From contig OX578149.1 in assembly GCA_951213105.1 (NCBI GenBank), positions 1,488,001 to 1,552,000 on the forward strand: 64,000 bases of DNA. The letters run 5' to 3'. A model generated the notes under the pieces. That model made no database searches. It had not been told where the DNA came from and saw only the letters and a list, made by a program, of their open reading frames with translations. Source of the stretch: Amaurobius ferox (lineage: Eukaryota; Arthropoda; Arachnida; Araneae; Amaurobiidae). The position numbers were made by a program, and so were the translations under genes. Below are positions 24,553 to 36,469 of this stretch, in pieces. Position 1 is the first letter of the stretch. Every line of letters begins with the position of its first letter.

Positions 24553-25671
24553 TTAGCCCCCATTAAAACTAAAGTTCTGTTCTTCAAGAACAGATGCTGC
24601 TAATAGGTTCCATCTAAGTTTGGGTGAATACATCACATTATCTAAGACAATAACATTTCTTTTGTCTTTAAACTGGACAAACATTTCTACCATACTGATA
24701 GCCTCAACTGGACTTTCGATATCCCCTACTGCTAGCGGCATAGATGTGCCTTCCTTTGCACTCTTTAAATTTAGAAAATAACTTTGTTATTACAAAAATG
24801 TCGCATAGCAGCAGTATCTACTACCCAGTTGAATCTATCGCTATGATCAGTAACAGTATTGGCCTCAATACTTGTGGATGTATGCAACTCCATTATGTTT
24901 GAAAAACTAGATTTCAACTTAGGGCAATTTAATTTAAAATGACATGAGTAGGGACAACAAGTAGGGGTATCGAAATGAGTAGGGGCTTCGAACACATTTA
25001 TTTACATTTTTAGACACTTTTACATTATTTTTGGCACATTTGGACTTTGAAATTAAAAATGCAGAAGAGTTAACACTTACATGGTTCATGTCTTTATTCT
25101 GCTGTCGTAGTCTCCCTTCCTCTGCCAAAAGTTCAACTTGAATATTGTCCAATTTAAAATCTTTATCGTCCCATCGGTAGATGATCTGGACGATACCGCT
25201 GAATACATTTGGTAAGTACCTGATGGCTTGGAAGGAGACGTACAAGTCCTTGATTGGATGGTTCACATCTTTTAATATAGTCACAGCTTTTCGGAGTCTT
25301 AAGCAGAAAATGTCTATCGGTTCCTCATGTTCCGGGCATACAGAAAAGAACTCATTTAGCAAACTGACCAAGTTGGCACGAGTAGGGGTGTCGAAATGCT
25401 GCTTGAGTTTCTCCCAAGCATCGGCCGGATTATCCATGATATTAATTAGCTCTTTGTATTCCGGCGACAGACTTTGGTAGATGATAACAAGAGCTTTGTT
25501 TCTTCAACGTACGAACTCGTCATAGTCACGACGTGACGTATGTTCATCCACTGGTCTCACGGTTCTATCTATGTATCCGTAACATCCCTCTGCTTTCAGA
25601 GCCAATGAGATTTCGGTACTCCACGTGATGTAATTATTATGTGTCAGCTGCTCGGTTTTTACCACCTCCAT
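24553..25671 (-). pseudogene. Copia A gag and protease, frameshifted
   Basis: Gag starts MEVVKTEQLTHNNYITWSTE at about 25671, continues in another frame with AWEKLKQHFDTPTRANLVSL, then ILKDVNHPIKDLYVSFQAIR (the UBN2-type copia gag region). The protease piece reads FNWVVDTAAMRHFCNN, whose DTAA corresponds to the D-[ST]-[GA]-A active site; the Asp is retained here, unlike in element B. The last piece (24741-24553) reads MPLAVGDIESPVEAI and YSPKLRWNLLAASVLEEQ. At least three frameshifts separate the pieces. Confidence 0.8.
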
Positions 25672-25867
25672 GACAGTTCGTGTAATGAAGAAGCAAAAGA
25701 ATTCTTGGCACTTTTGTTTACCTTTTCTGTCATGCAAATGGGCACTTTCATGGCCCCCATCTGCTGGATTCTGTAGCTCACAAAATTAAAAAAGGCATAA
25801 GTCCTTCTCGTAAACAACATTTTTCACTTATTTAAGGGCATTCACTTGTAGTATTGGGCGTTTCAAT

Positions 25868-25878
25868 GGCCCATAACC
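25868..25878 (-). other. Primer-binding site, internal initiator-tRNA type
   Basis: On the minus strand GGTTATGGGCC lies a few bases inside the 5' LTR. It is complementary to the anticodon-arm segment of animal initiator methionine tRNA, the same internal half-tRNA primer used by Drosophila copia (established knowledge, recalled). The equivalent place in element B reads ATTTACGGGGCC, a decayed version. Confidence 0.55.
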
Positions 25879-25881
25879 ATT

Positions 25882-26716
25882 TGTTTGGATATACAGAGGG
25901 TATTACCTCGATTGAGGGAAAAATTTTCCCAATTCAATTTGTACTTTGTGCGCAATACATGTGCTTGGCAAATTGTTTTAGCAGAGTGATTAAAGCATTG
26001 TGTGAAAATGTCCTTGTGCAAAGAAGCAAAGAGAAGACGAAGTTGAGAAAGTCTATTCACCTTTTATTCGTGAAAGATATCCATCACCAGTAAGAATTAC
26101 AACACTTGTAATGTTTAGGTAAAGCAGAGCTATTTACAAAAGGTGAACTGGTAAGTTCTACAAAGTTGTTCCGCCGAATTCTGGACCATCTTGAAGCAAC
26201 TCTGAGTATCAAGGTAATAGAAAACAAATATATTACCTAAAACTAGATGTGTGCTCTTGTTGAAGCCACCATAACTGGTGTCACACTTGGCAAAGTAGGT
26301 TCATTTGAAAAGATACTTCCAGGTAAATTTAATACCATAAATCACCTTTCGCGACTTCAACAACTTATCTTAAATAAAGCATAATGACCTGTAACTAGGT
26401 CATACTTAACAAGGTCATTTAAACATGGACTCAAGTCTAAGTCGTTCGTCCGTCTCTGACTCTTCCTCTGTCGCCTTGAAGTTCTTTAAGATTAGTCCAC
26501 TATATATATCCGAAGATGGGATCATTCCGAAACGTAACCATAGCCGGAAACGCACCCAGATATGCAAATTACTTGCATGCACGTGGAGCACATGATTTGC
26601 ATGATTCGTATGCCTAAAAAACGTCACGATTCACTCCTGAGAATGAAGTGAGTCGTTTACCAAAAACACGTTCAAAGGAAATGTGAATTGCGATGTTTAC
26701 ATACGTTTTCCCAACA
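25882..26716 (-). repeat. 5' LTR of copia A
   Basis: On the minus strand it starts TGTTGGGAAAACG and ends near CCAAACA. It aligns in blocks with the LTRs of element B: TATATATCCGA, GATATGCAAAT, GATTTGCATGA, AAAAACGTCAC and ATCACACTTGG-like. Length is about 835 bases. No second LTR is visible. Confidence 0.65.
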
Positions 26717-27405
26717 CATTCAAAATTATGATTTGCCATTTTCACCATTTTTTTAAATTTATTTTTAATGTGTAAGTATGCATTCGAAACTCTTTTTTGT
26801 TTTTGTATGCAAATAATAGGCAGATGTTGCTGTGAAACTTGGAATAAATTGTTGCACTCGATTTTGATTTGTGCTTGATTTTCACTTTTCTGTTTATGTT
26901 TTGGAGGGGAGTGAAATTTTTTAAACATTTGAGTCTGGCCAAATTTAATTTATTACTATTGATGTTTCTGAGGATTCTTAAATATTTGAGTCTGATTTAA
27001 AGTGCATTATAACATCACACATACGGATGGACATCAAATGTTTGAAATGTGAAGCAGTTTCTTAAAATTTGTTTTTCCATAAAAATATTGAATTAAAAAA
27101 TTTCAGAAAATTAATACTTTATACAATAGTTTGAAAAGTAATACTTAGTAAAAAAAGTTGCTTAAACAAATAATTATTGGGTCTTAGGTTCTAAATATAG
27201 CAAAATAAACATATTGCAATTGTATATGAAAGGAAAGGTTTTTTAAAAAGACTTTTAAAATGATATTAAAATATTTTGAAAATATATGCATCTGGCATGT
27301 ACATGTACATCTACATTCTAGACTCCAGTTTAGTCTATATAATTATCAATCTTTGATACAAGAGAAGCGATCCAGTATTTATTTGACATTTTGTTTCGAT
27401 TTCAG
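26717..27405. other. INTS3 intron sequence, nothing recognised
   Basis: AT-rich, no supported feature up to the acceptor of exon 27406. Confidence 0.55.
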
Positions 27406-27525
27406 TTAAGGTAGACGAGGCTCTCAGAGATTCATCAGAGCTAATGGGAAAAACGAACCATACTTGTGGCAACAACACTGAACATGAGGCCCAGTTTAGT
27501 GAAGACGAAGATGACATTCCTTTAG
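27406..27525 (+). CDS. INTS3: INTS3 exon, acidic linker
   Basis: Acceptor TTTCAG ends at 27405 and donor GTATAC starts at 27526. Joined to A5079, the exon reads IKVDEALRDSSELMGK, a polar low-conservation stretch, then FSEDEDDIPL. This is the acidic linker that follows the FPEFC motif in INTS3 and precedes the conserved region starting around KFRPI. It ends with a single G that completes an Asp codon in the next exon. The fit of both phases across a 22-kb intron is good evidence that the join is genuine. Confidence 0.9.
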
Positions 27526-27718
27526 GTATACTTTCTTTTTTATCTCCCTTTTATGAAGGGTTGGGTTGTACATCTGCTTGGATGGAAAAATATTAAAAGA
27601 TGTTTGATGAAAATTGATGTTTACTAATTTATTATTTAAATTCATGATGTTTAAGTTTGTTTTGAAAGATGATATTTTGTTTTGCTAAATAATGTTTTTG
27701 CTTTCCCTATTCAAGCAG

Positions 27719-27854
27719 ATAAACTTCGAATACGTGATGTGAAATTTCGACCCATCCCAGAAACAGCCAAAGTGGATCAGATCGTCATTGCTGAGCTCAT
27801 ACAACAGTTAAATGGGAACATAAAGCAACATGTTTTGAGTTTACAGGATGAAAA
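27719..27854 (+). CDS. INTS3: INTS3 exon
   Basis: Acceptor AAGCAG ends at 27718 and donor GTAATC starts at 27855. The exon reads DKLRIRDVKFRPIPETAK, then VDQIVIAELIQQLNGNIK and HVLSLQDEK. The F-[RH]-PI motif followed by an amphipathic helix matches the start of the helical-repeat part of INTS3. It ends with two bases of a Lys codon completed by G34274. The upstream intron is only 193 bases, the second shortest seen here. Confidence 0.92.
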
Positions 27855-28369
27855 GTAATCATATTTTGGATTGTTCTAGTTCAATAATTTTTATGTAGAA
27901 TTAATAACTGAAATCAACGTAACAAAAATGGAGCATTTTGTAATTATATTCTTTGCTTGTGGCATTGAATTTTTAAGGAAGTCTGTCACGTCTTGTTAGT
28001 TTGATATGTGATAAAAAAAATCTTGTCAAAATCAATGAACTGAAAATAAATGAATGCTTATAGTATACTGAGTGTCTACAATCAAAGTTTAATTATTTTA
28101 TAGGAATTACCCCACATTGTCCGGGTCCTAAATAAGCACTTGCTACTTAAATAATGTGGGTAACCATAACATCGTTTAATTTCTAAATCTCCTGTTTTGA
28201 ACCAGAATCATTCTTGTATTCCATTTTTTCCTTGCACAACCATACCTATTATACAACGTGGGTGTAATATGCTTCTTTAATATGCCTTAAATAAGCTCCT
28301 TGGGTGCCATAGATATTAATATTCATAAGTATATAATAAATAAGTGTGCCACAAATATTAATATCTAGG
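27855..28369. other. INTS3 intron sequence, nothing recognised
   Basis: No gene or repeat that I can support. Confidence 0.5.
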
Positions 28370-28530
28370 CAGCTTCTGGTCCTATAAACTCGAAACATGG
28401 ACTCAATTTTCTGTGTTGCTATTTGAAGGCTACCCACAAAATTTTATTAAATTCGGTGCAGCCGTTCTCCCATGAGGATGAGATACACAAACACATAGAT
28501 TTTATTATATAGACTAGCCGCCTTTGGCGA
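28370..28530 (+). repeat. AGCC-TTCTC repeat tail
   Basis: Contains CTATAAACTCGAAACATGGA, GGCTACCCACAAAATTTTAT, CGGTGCAGCCGTTCTCCC and GATGAGATACACAAACACAT, then ATTTTATTATATAGACTAG. Same family as 27-362 and 19620-19945. It abuts the SINE array directly. Confidence 0.55.
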
Positions 28531-29990
28531 CCAGCCTGTTCGCTACCCTTGAAAATTCTGACCGTGGCAAACTTGTTGGCGCGACCTACCAGAAAGGTGT
28601 AAGGTAACTGCTGGGACGGCCAGGAAGTGCCACCGAATTTAGACCGGAACCCAATGGGGGAGGCATCCACAGGGACCGTACCCTCCTTCCCCTACCACAA
28701 ACCTCTCGGAAGGACTTGCAGTCCCACATGTTTAACGTGATCGTACTCCGCGTGACCAGGGCTGCAGTTTTGGCAATGGCGGGAATCGAACCCGGGCCTA
28801 CCGAGTGAAATTCCCGCGCGCTAACCACTGGGCTACCGCGCCATCCGCGACAATCTCCATAACTTTATTCGGCCAATTTAGACTGAAACCCAGTGGGAGA
28901 GGCATCCACAGGGACCGAACCCCCTTCCCCTACCACCAACCTCTCGGAAGGACTTACCGACCCACATGTTTAACGTCATCGTACTCCGCGTGAACATGGC
29001 GGCAATTTTGGGAATCGAACCCGGGCGTACCAAGTGCAAATCCCGCGCACTAACCACTGGGGTACTTCACCCTCCGCGATATTCTTCATAACTTTCTTTT
29101 TATTCACCCAATTTAGACCGGAACCAAGTGGGAGAAGCATCCACAGGGACCGTACCCTTCTTCCCCTACCACCAACCTCTCGGAAGGACTTACAGACCCA
29201 CATGTTTAACGTGATCGTACTCCGCATAAACACGGCGGCAATTTTGGGAATCGAACCCGGGCCTACCGAGTGCAATTTCAGCGCGCTAACCATTGGGCTA
29301 CTTTGCCCTTCGCGACAATCTCCATAACTTTCTTTTTATTCATCCAATTTAGACCGTACCCTCCTTCCCCTACCACCAACTTCTCGGAAGGACTCACGGA
29401 CCCACATGTTTAACGTGATCGGACTCTGCGTGAACATGGCGGCAGTTTGGGCAGTGGCGGGAATCGAACCCGGGCCTACTGAGTGCAATTCCCGCGCGCT
29501 AACCACTGGGCTTCTTCGCCCCCAGCGACAATCTCCATAACATTCTTTTTATTTACCCAATTTAAAACGGAACCCAGTGGGAGAGGCATCCACAGGGACC
29601 GTACCCTCCTTCCCCTACCACCAACCTCTCGGAAAGACTTCCGGACCCACATGTTTATCGTGATCGTACTCCGCGTGAACACGGCGGCAGTTTTGGAAGT
29701 GGCGGGAATCGAACCCCTGCCTACCGAGTGCAATTCCTGAGCGCTAACCACTGGGCTGCCTCGCCCTCCGCAACTTTTTTTATATTCACCCAATTTAGAC
29801 GGGAACCCTGTGAGGGAGGCATCCACAGGGACCGTACCCTCCTTCCCCTACCACCAACCTCTCGGAATCACTTACGGGCCCACATGTTTAACGTGATCGT
29901 ATTCCGCGTGAACACTTCGGCAGTTTTGGCAGTGGCGGGAATCGTACCCGGGCCTACCGCTAACTTCCCGCGCGCTAATTTACAATTTAA
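28531..29990 (-). repeat. Tandem array of tRNA-derived SINE sequence, six heads
   Basis: Six minus-strand heads each carry a box A-like TAGCCCAGTGGTTA and a box B GGTTCGATTCC (plus-strand GGAATCGAACC at about 28782, 29003, 29245, 29460, 29703 and, with one change, 29938). Spacing is about 213-245 bases. Every head is followed by the same body: ACGATCACGTTAAACATGTG, AGAGGTTGGTGGTAGGGGAA, GGTCCCTGTGGATGCCTC and GGTTCCGGTCTAAATTGGGT. Box A, box B and the rigid body identify a Pol III-type SINE; the head-to-tail arrangement is unusual. Shadow frames here are not genes. Confidence 0.8.
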
Positions 29991-31000
29991 AATGACCATA
30001 TGCTCTCTAAGCTCTTAATTCCATCATCCTCATTCCATTGTTCCATCATTTAAAATATCCATAAAATTAAAATATCCATCGTTCCATCATTTAAAATATC
30101 CATAAAATTAAAATATCCATCGTTCCATCATTTAAAATATCCATTTAAAAAATCCATATCGTTCCATCATTTAAAATATAAATATAATAATTTCTACAAT
30201 GCATATGTTAAGCTCTTATTTCATTTAAAATCGGAAGCGCAGGAAACGGAAAGTAAAAACTAATTCGGTTTCTTATTGTCCCACCCATCGCTATGCATAT
30301 ACAGAACCATGACGTCACCTCCACCTTGACGTCCCCACCCACCACCTTTCCTGCTTCTGTGGGGGAGAAATGTCGGTTAAGAAATGCTTTAGCGGATCGC
30401 CGAGAAATTGAAATTCGGAAAATCTTAAAATCCCGATCCTGTGGCCAATACGGAATATTTCTTGACCAGATTGGACTTGTAAGAATGCCAGATATTTGAC
30501 CTTTCTAAAAATGTAAATTATTAGTCGAAATTCTGAGTACTTTTTACTATGCGAGAATTTAAAAACCAAAAATCGTTTTTTTTGAGTCAAAAGTGACTTT
30601 TGTTTTAAAATCATAAAAAAATATTAGAATTTGTTCCTGAGATTTGAAATTGATATATTTTTACTCAAAATTCTCTGCTCTTTCCGATGGTGTGATTTGT
30701 TTTTTTCTACAATGTCTGGATCGTGGAGAAAAAAGAGCAAAAAGGTCAAAAAACGGTCGAAATCGCATAAAACATTAAATAACAAAAAAAATAATTAAAA
30801 TTTTAAAAATCGGTTTTCACGTGTCCCCTTCCCACCCCCCAGGGTCTCCGATTGCCAAATTTCATAGCTCTTCGACGCGCGGTCGCGAAACGTATAGTGT
30901 ATAAGACAGACAGACAGACATTGCCTTTTATTATTTAAGATTTATGCCAAAATTTTTACATTTTTCTCTAAAACATGGATTATTTTCTCCATTCCATATA
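29991..31000. repeat. Minisatellite and unassigned repeat end
   Basis: 30028-30180 holds about four units of roughly 44 bases with TCCATCATTTAAAATATCCA. 30230-30960 is moderately GC-richer, ends with ATAAGACAGACAGACAGACA and TTGCCTTTTATTATTTAAG and looks like the 3' end of another dispersed element (AAATTTCATAGCTCTTCGAC, CGCGGTCGCGAAACG). Confidence 0.5.
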
Positions 31001-34000
31001 GTTTAAACAAAAAAATTGAAATTTTCAATCAAATTATGTTTTTCTCTCTAAAACTCTACTTCATTAATTAATACATAACAAAATCATGATTTTTTTTTTC
31101 TTTTTGTAAACATTCTGCTTGAAATATTTTTGCTTAATATTTGGAAAAACTCTTTTTGATCCATTTTATTTACTTCTCACTTTGTAATTTACATTCCTGT
31201 TAATTGCCTTTAAATTCTTTTATGCTTCAGGAATCATAATGTTTTTCTTTTGTAGATTTTTTGGGTAAAAAAACTTGCAAGAGAAAATTTTCTTCCAACA
31301 AAACATTGACCATCTGTCCAATATTATGCACAAAAATGTCTGACCATTTTCTTTTAAGGCCACTGTACATTCTTTTTTTTTTTTTTCTTATTCATTTATT
31401 GCTCATAGAAATCTCGTCAAAGTTTCTGTACAGTCCCATGCAATTTTCCCATGTAGCTAATACAGATCATGCACTTGAGGACACTCACCGTGCATCCAAA
31501 ATACACCCCATTCCATTTAAACTGGCAGCTATTTCTTGGGCAACCTATTCTAATTTGCGATTTGGAGATGCAGATTTTCAATTTATCGAAAAAAAAAATT
31601 CTTTTAGCACAAGGATAATATTTTTTCTACAACATCCTTTACCATTAGCTCAACTCTGTGATTACTGCAGTATGTTTGGATGCTTGTTGACATAAGTATC
31701 TGAGCTGCACTAAGTTCGCAATTTGTAAAACAGAAAACCTTTAAAAATCACAATCAATAAGACAACTCTTCCCGTTTTTAGCGCTTCTAAATAAGCTTTC
31801 ACAAACTTTAGTATTTTAAAATTAAATTGCAAATTTTAGCACTTTTAACTAACTTGTGAATGTTTTCACTTTCAAATTAAAAAAGTGAATGTTATCTATA
31901 CTTAAAAAAAAAAAAAAAAAAAAAAAATCACAAATTTTAACATCTTTTCTTTAAAATTGAAAATGTAACTCTATATCACTTACACTCTTTCTCAAAAATT
32001 GCAAATTTTAGCTTACTTTCATTTCAAAACTACTACAAAAAAATAATGGAAGAAAGAGCAGAAGATTATTTGAATAAATTGCTGTTTTACAGAAAGATTT
32101 GGCTTCTCCAAATAACTGTGTAGCAGAAAGATGTGAGTGGTTAATTCAGTAGTCTCCATTAAGAAAATAAAAAAAAAAAAGATTTTAATAACACTAGAAT
32201 TGCTTAAACAGCATCAAAAACTCACATTTGTATAATAGTAACAAAAGTTTTATTACTTAAAATAAGAATTCTTAGTGATATTCCTTTCTGAAGATCCCCT
32301 TAAAAGTAATGAAAATGCTTTGGTTACGTCTGTAAAATAATTAATAAAATATATGTTTAATCAATTTTTACTAAGTTTATTTTATGGGGGATTTTTTTTT
32401 TTTTTTGTTTTTTTTTAAATCCGCTTAAGTTTTTACATTGTTGCTTTTTAACACTATATTTTTTCTATCTTTTGAAAATTTACTATTTTCTCTACTATTT
32501 ATTAAAAATAAAATCATTGCTTGCTGGCTGGACCATTTTGAGAAATTATTTAAAAAAACAAAAGTCATTTCATTTGATTTTAAAATTCTCAGGAAAAAAT
32601 CCCTAAGGCATTTTAGGTGAAATGCCAATAATAATGTGACACAATCATGTTCCTAATTTTTGTGTAAATGTTTGAAGTTTCAGGTTTGAAGTTCAAAGTT
32701 TAAAGTTCCAGGTTTGGCAGATCTCATAATTTTGTTAATAATAAGTTAACAGGTCCACATATCTTCATAGCTTGGAAAAATATTCTTTATATGCACCTTA
32801 ACTATAAAGGTTCCTTCTTTTTGTTATATCCTTCTTAACCCTAGTTTTATTCATAAGTCAATTGATCAATCGAATACTGTTTGAATTTAGTCAATAAAGC
32901 TAGCTCATATGACTTTCAAAATAGTTTGTTTTCCCTTTACGTTATGTTATGTTCTTTTTTGTTATAATCTCACTCACTGTTTTTTTGACTAATGATGCCA
33001 CGAATGCAAAAAATTGCATTGTGGCTATTTTTCATTACAATAATTGTAACTATTAAACTTTGTGATCCTTGAGCCATAAATAACCCCTTTTATGCATAAT
33101 TATATCACATTTTGTCCTAGGATATCATGTTAAGAAAATTTAACATTTTGAATAAATTTTGAAGTTTTTGCTCGAGTTTGAAAAAATCTATCTAGTTCTA
33201 GATTTTTTGTTAACAAAGCTGTAAAGTTTCGTAAACATCCATTAATGTTTGTGTATACAAGAAATCAACTTCAGACAGACACAGACATCACGTTAAAAAT
33301 AGTCAAGATGTGTTCAGGAGGTCCTAAAAATATATTGGCATCAAAATGATAACATAAAAATTTTTTGTGTAAACAATACCTTTTCTTAACTATTTGTATG
33401 ACAAAGTAAGAATAATTACGGGAAAGTAAGTTTTCCTTTGAGGTAAAAAGATATATTAATTCCAGATTTGACCTCCTTAATCCCATTATTACAACAAACG
33501 TGAAATGAAATCAGTAACCAATGAAATCGTTAACCATAGCCAACAATTACCAACTCTCGCTCCTGCTCAGTTTTTGATTGACTGCTCTCTCAACATAAAC
33601 ACTTGGTGTAAAAAGTGTTTACGCAAATGAGGAACATAAGGGAATCTGTCCAAATAATTATATTTGAAAATATTGATTTTAGAGCAAAAATTCTTTCAAA
33701 GAGTTCAAATTTTCAAAAAGAGTTCAAATTTTCATAACTTTTTAGTCCAAATTGACATCAAACGAAGAATAATCGAACAAAATTTTTGTACAGAAAAAGA
33801 AACTTTCAATTTATCAGGCAGATAAGGGAACATACCATTTATAATCTTGCTTTCTCGCTTTCTACTTTACCTTTTTTTTTCTTTTTTTTTCTTCCCAGGA
33901 GAAATTATAGGAGATGTTTTGCTTTTTTTTTTTCTTCCCAGGAGAAATTATAGGAGATGTTTTGCTTTTTTTTACTTTTGATTCGGCTAATACATAGCAG

Positions 34001-34273
34001 ATGCTATGGGAAAAAATGCAAGTAAAATAAGTAAAGAAAATACTTGGGTAATGAGGCTGAATGTTAAACTCTATTTCAACTTTCATACAACAATGGTTAA
34101 TTATATTCAATGCAATAGCAAGATTTAATCCAATATGAACCATTTATGGTGAAAGCTTTTACTTTGTTGAATGGTACTAGCTTTTGTACAATAGACACTG
34201 CATGACTGTGCTGTTACCATTTGGATGTACCCCTTTACCAGTCTTTGTGTTAATTATTGTTCTGTCTTGTCAG
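31001..34273. other. INTS3 intron sequence, no supported gene
   Basis: Contains a 144-codon plus frame at 31261-31695 with a hydrophobic stretch but no motif, upstream promoter or splice logic that I can support. Poly-A near 31900 and poly-T near 32390. A 43-base direct duplication, CTTCCCAGGAGAAATTATAG and onward, occurs at 33890-33972. Confidence 0.5.
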
Positions 34274-34331
34274 GGATGGAGAAACAAGGTGTGAAATTAT
34301 GGAGAAGTTACTCGAAGCTGTTCTGCAGGAG
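34274..34331 (+). CDS. INTS3: INTS3 micro-exon
   Basis: A 58-base exon between an acceptor CTTGTCAG ending at 34273 and a donor GTAAAG at 34332. With the two bases carried from 27853-27854 it reads KDGETRCEIMEKLLEAVLQE. This corresponds to the human segment beginning with a short linker and then a C-E-[VI]-M helix ending VL-E-E, as remembered. It ends in phase 0. It is too short to stand out as an open reading frame and is supported mainly by conservation and phase. Confidence 0.9.
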
Positions 34332-35273
34332 GTAAAGTTTTTCAAGTAACATTACTGTTATGTTTCTGTATTTAAAAGGCATCTTCATCTCCCTCTTTTC
34401 TTGCATAGTAAATGAAATGGCTCAATGTACATTAATGTGTTAATAGCTTAAAGTCCAATTCTGTTTTGATAAGCTTAAAAACAAATTACTATTAGTTAAC
34501 AAAGGCTTGCTTTCAAAAGGATGATAAGTTTGCTTCTTTGAAAATAAAAGCTGTTTGAATCAAACTGAATGTGTTAATGTTGATTGAAAAATCAACACTA
34601 TTCAATTCCGACTGACCATGTAAAAGAAAAAAAAAATGTTTAAAGGTCTGATTCTTGGTCTAGAAACTCATGTTAGGTTAATGCGAGGTAATGATTTGGG
34701 AATGCTTCTGAAATTACATAATTACTTTTCAATTATTAATTATTTATGAAAAAAGAAATACTTCCATAGAAAGCCAAAATTTAACACTCATATGTATCCG
34801 GTACATTTAAAATGCTAATTCTTTGGCTACAAACTCACTATTTCTTTTTTTAAAAGTGAAGATTTTTTAAAAAAGTTTTTAAGGTAATCTGGGAATGTGT
34901 GCAAAATATTTGAAATTAAATAGACAAGAAATTAAAAACTATTTTTTTGTCATCTGCAAGCCAAGTATGAATTTCTGAACTATGTCTAGGCACTAGAGTG
35001 GCTAATAATAACATGAAAGTCATTTTTTTAATTTCTCAAATTTTATCAATGCCATTTCCAATTTTAAAATCTTCTATTATTTTGTACTTTATATAAATTA
35101 TTGTATATTAAGTCAATTTAGAGACTATACAAACAAACTAAGCTTAATTATTTATTTCAAATCCTTAATTTTTTTTAATATGATCCATTTTTATTTTTTA
35201 TGGTTTAACTAATGGAATAGGAAACATGGTTTAACTAATCTACTATGGTGAATACAAACATTGCACTCGTTGT
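34332..35273. other. INTS3 intron sequence, nothing recognised
   Basis: AT-rich, no supported feature. Confidence 0.5.
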
Positions 35274-35285
35274 AAACAATCCTCA

Positions 35286-35678
35286 GGATTATTATATTCC
35301 AACAGGATTATTATATTCCAACAGCCTTCCTATTCAGGAGGGCTGTTGGGCTCCTTTCTGGGCACTGCACCCTCAAGAGACATCTCAACATTATGGGTGT
35401 CACTAAAGATTCGCTTTGCAGGGGCTGCAAATACAGCGAAGAAACTGCTGTTCACATCCTCTGTGAATGTAAGGTTTACTCTGCTCACAGATTCGAACAC
35501 ATTGGTCAACATGTGATTGAACTCTGGGAACTGCATGACATTCCTGTCAAGTGCCTGCTCATCTTTGCGTCGGCTACTGGTCTCTTTTCGTAGAGATCTG
35601 TTCTGTCTGGGGTAGTACAATAGACCTCTGGTCGCTGTGCTGGGCTCTTCTTGAGCCACCCGTCTCTCATTTCATTTC
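35286..35678 (+). mobile_element. 5'-truncated non-LTR retrotransposon tail
   Basis: Flanked by the 12-base direct repeat AAACAATCCTCA (35274-35285 and 35679-35690), a typical LINE target-site duplication. It contains only the last part of a polymerase frame and a 3' UTR ending CTCATTTCATTTC. A 19-base direct duplication, GGATTATTATATTCCAACA, sits at the 5' junction (35286-35323). Confidence 0.8.
35335..35593 (+). pseudogene. C-terminal zinc-knuckle fragment of a non-LTR RT protein
   Basis: The plus frame reads RAVGLLSGHCTLKRHLNIMG, then LCRGCKYSEETAVHILCEC and ends at TAG after TGLFS. The block L-x-GHC-x-L-x-x-HL-x-x-MG followed by C-x2-C-x8-H-x4-C is the usual end of R1/LOA-type and related non-LTR polymerases (recalled family pattern). 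The catalytic RT and endonuclease are absent, so the copy is dead on arrival. It runs sense to INTS3. Confidence 0.75.
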
Positions 35679-35690
35679 AAACAATCCTCA

Positions 35691-36469
35691 CAAATATGGG
35701 TCACTGCTCAACAAATGATGAGTCACATTTTAGGCCACTTGCAATAATGGTGAGTGATGTCTCGGCTGATGCACAGATATCGAAATGCGTCTAAGTAAGC
35801 TTATTATAGTGTATGAAGTTGCACTATTTCAGCTCTAGTCAATGAGAGTATGTATGGCACTGGGTACCTGTTAGAAAACAAGTCTAAATCTACTTTCCTC
35901 TTAATCATTAGTGTTCTCTTTTTGGGGTATGACATCATCAGGTGCATAGTGACGTCATGATTTTATTTATGTCGCCGTGGATCACAAGTATGACATCATC
36001 GACTAGTCAGTTTTAGGTTTTCCAATTTTGATGGGTGGTCATGCAAATTATTTGTCTCAATAAGAAGCATGCAAATATTGGCACTGCTTTGTTTAATATG
36101 GTATAAGAACTGCGAGTCAGTAAGTCCATCGCCTGCTCAGCTTGTTCATCACAACTGGTCTCTGCTCATTTGCAGTTTGAAACTTTGGCTCTGCAGACTT
36201 CGTTTTTTTTATCGATGAAAAATGCCGAGTTGGCATTTCTGTTGGTCATACTGTGTTTTGTATTGCTAGAAATTTCTATTAGATGGATGTTTTTGAATAA
36301 AATTTGAAGTTTAAATTTACTTAACTATTGTGTCATTTCTGCCTGAAAATGTATTGTGTATCAACTGTTTCGGCTTTGGTCAATATGCTTTTACTCAACT
36401 GCCATTTAAATTTCTGTAATGGAAAGTTTAACAGTACGGTCACTCCATATCACCCACCCTCTGAAATTT
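35691..36469. other. Unassigned intron sequence with CRE-like and octamer motifs
   Basis: Contains two TGACATCATC copies, GTGACGTCATG, and two ATGCAAAT octamers (about 36044 and 36070), with TATAAGAAC at 36103. The layout recalls LTR promoters elsewhere in the window but I find no flanking duplication. Confidence 0.35.

Larger units (their letters stand above)
20640..26716 (-). mobile_element. Ty1/copia LTR retrotransposon A, decayed, antisense to INTS3
   Basis: Order on the minus strand: 5' LTR (26716-25882), primer site (25878-25868), gag (from about 25671), protease, integrase, RT and RNase H (ending 20896). This gag-PR-IN-RT-RH order defines copia. Many frameshifts and stops break the coding region. 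The non-coding 3' part (20640-20895) still aligns with the younger element at 40170-40420. I find no 3' LTR, so the left boundary is approximate and the element is probably truncated there. Confidence 0.8.

Noticed and set aside
28531..29990. Functional tRNA genes
   Set aside because: Box A and box B are present but the cloverleaf arms are poor and each head is fused to the same long body, so these are SINE heads.
28419..30018. Several overlapping open frames on both strands
   Set aside because: They read through the SINE body in all phases and repeat the same peptide; shadows of the repeat.
31261..31695. 144-codon plus-strand frame
   Set aside because: No recognisable motif, rich in Phe/Leu from T runs, lies in an intron, no splice or promoter support.
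35870..36360. Solo LTR with CRE-like and octamer motifs
   Set aside because: Starts TGTTAG but no matching CA end with a 5-base duplication could be found.
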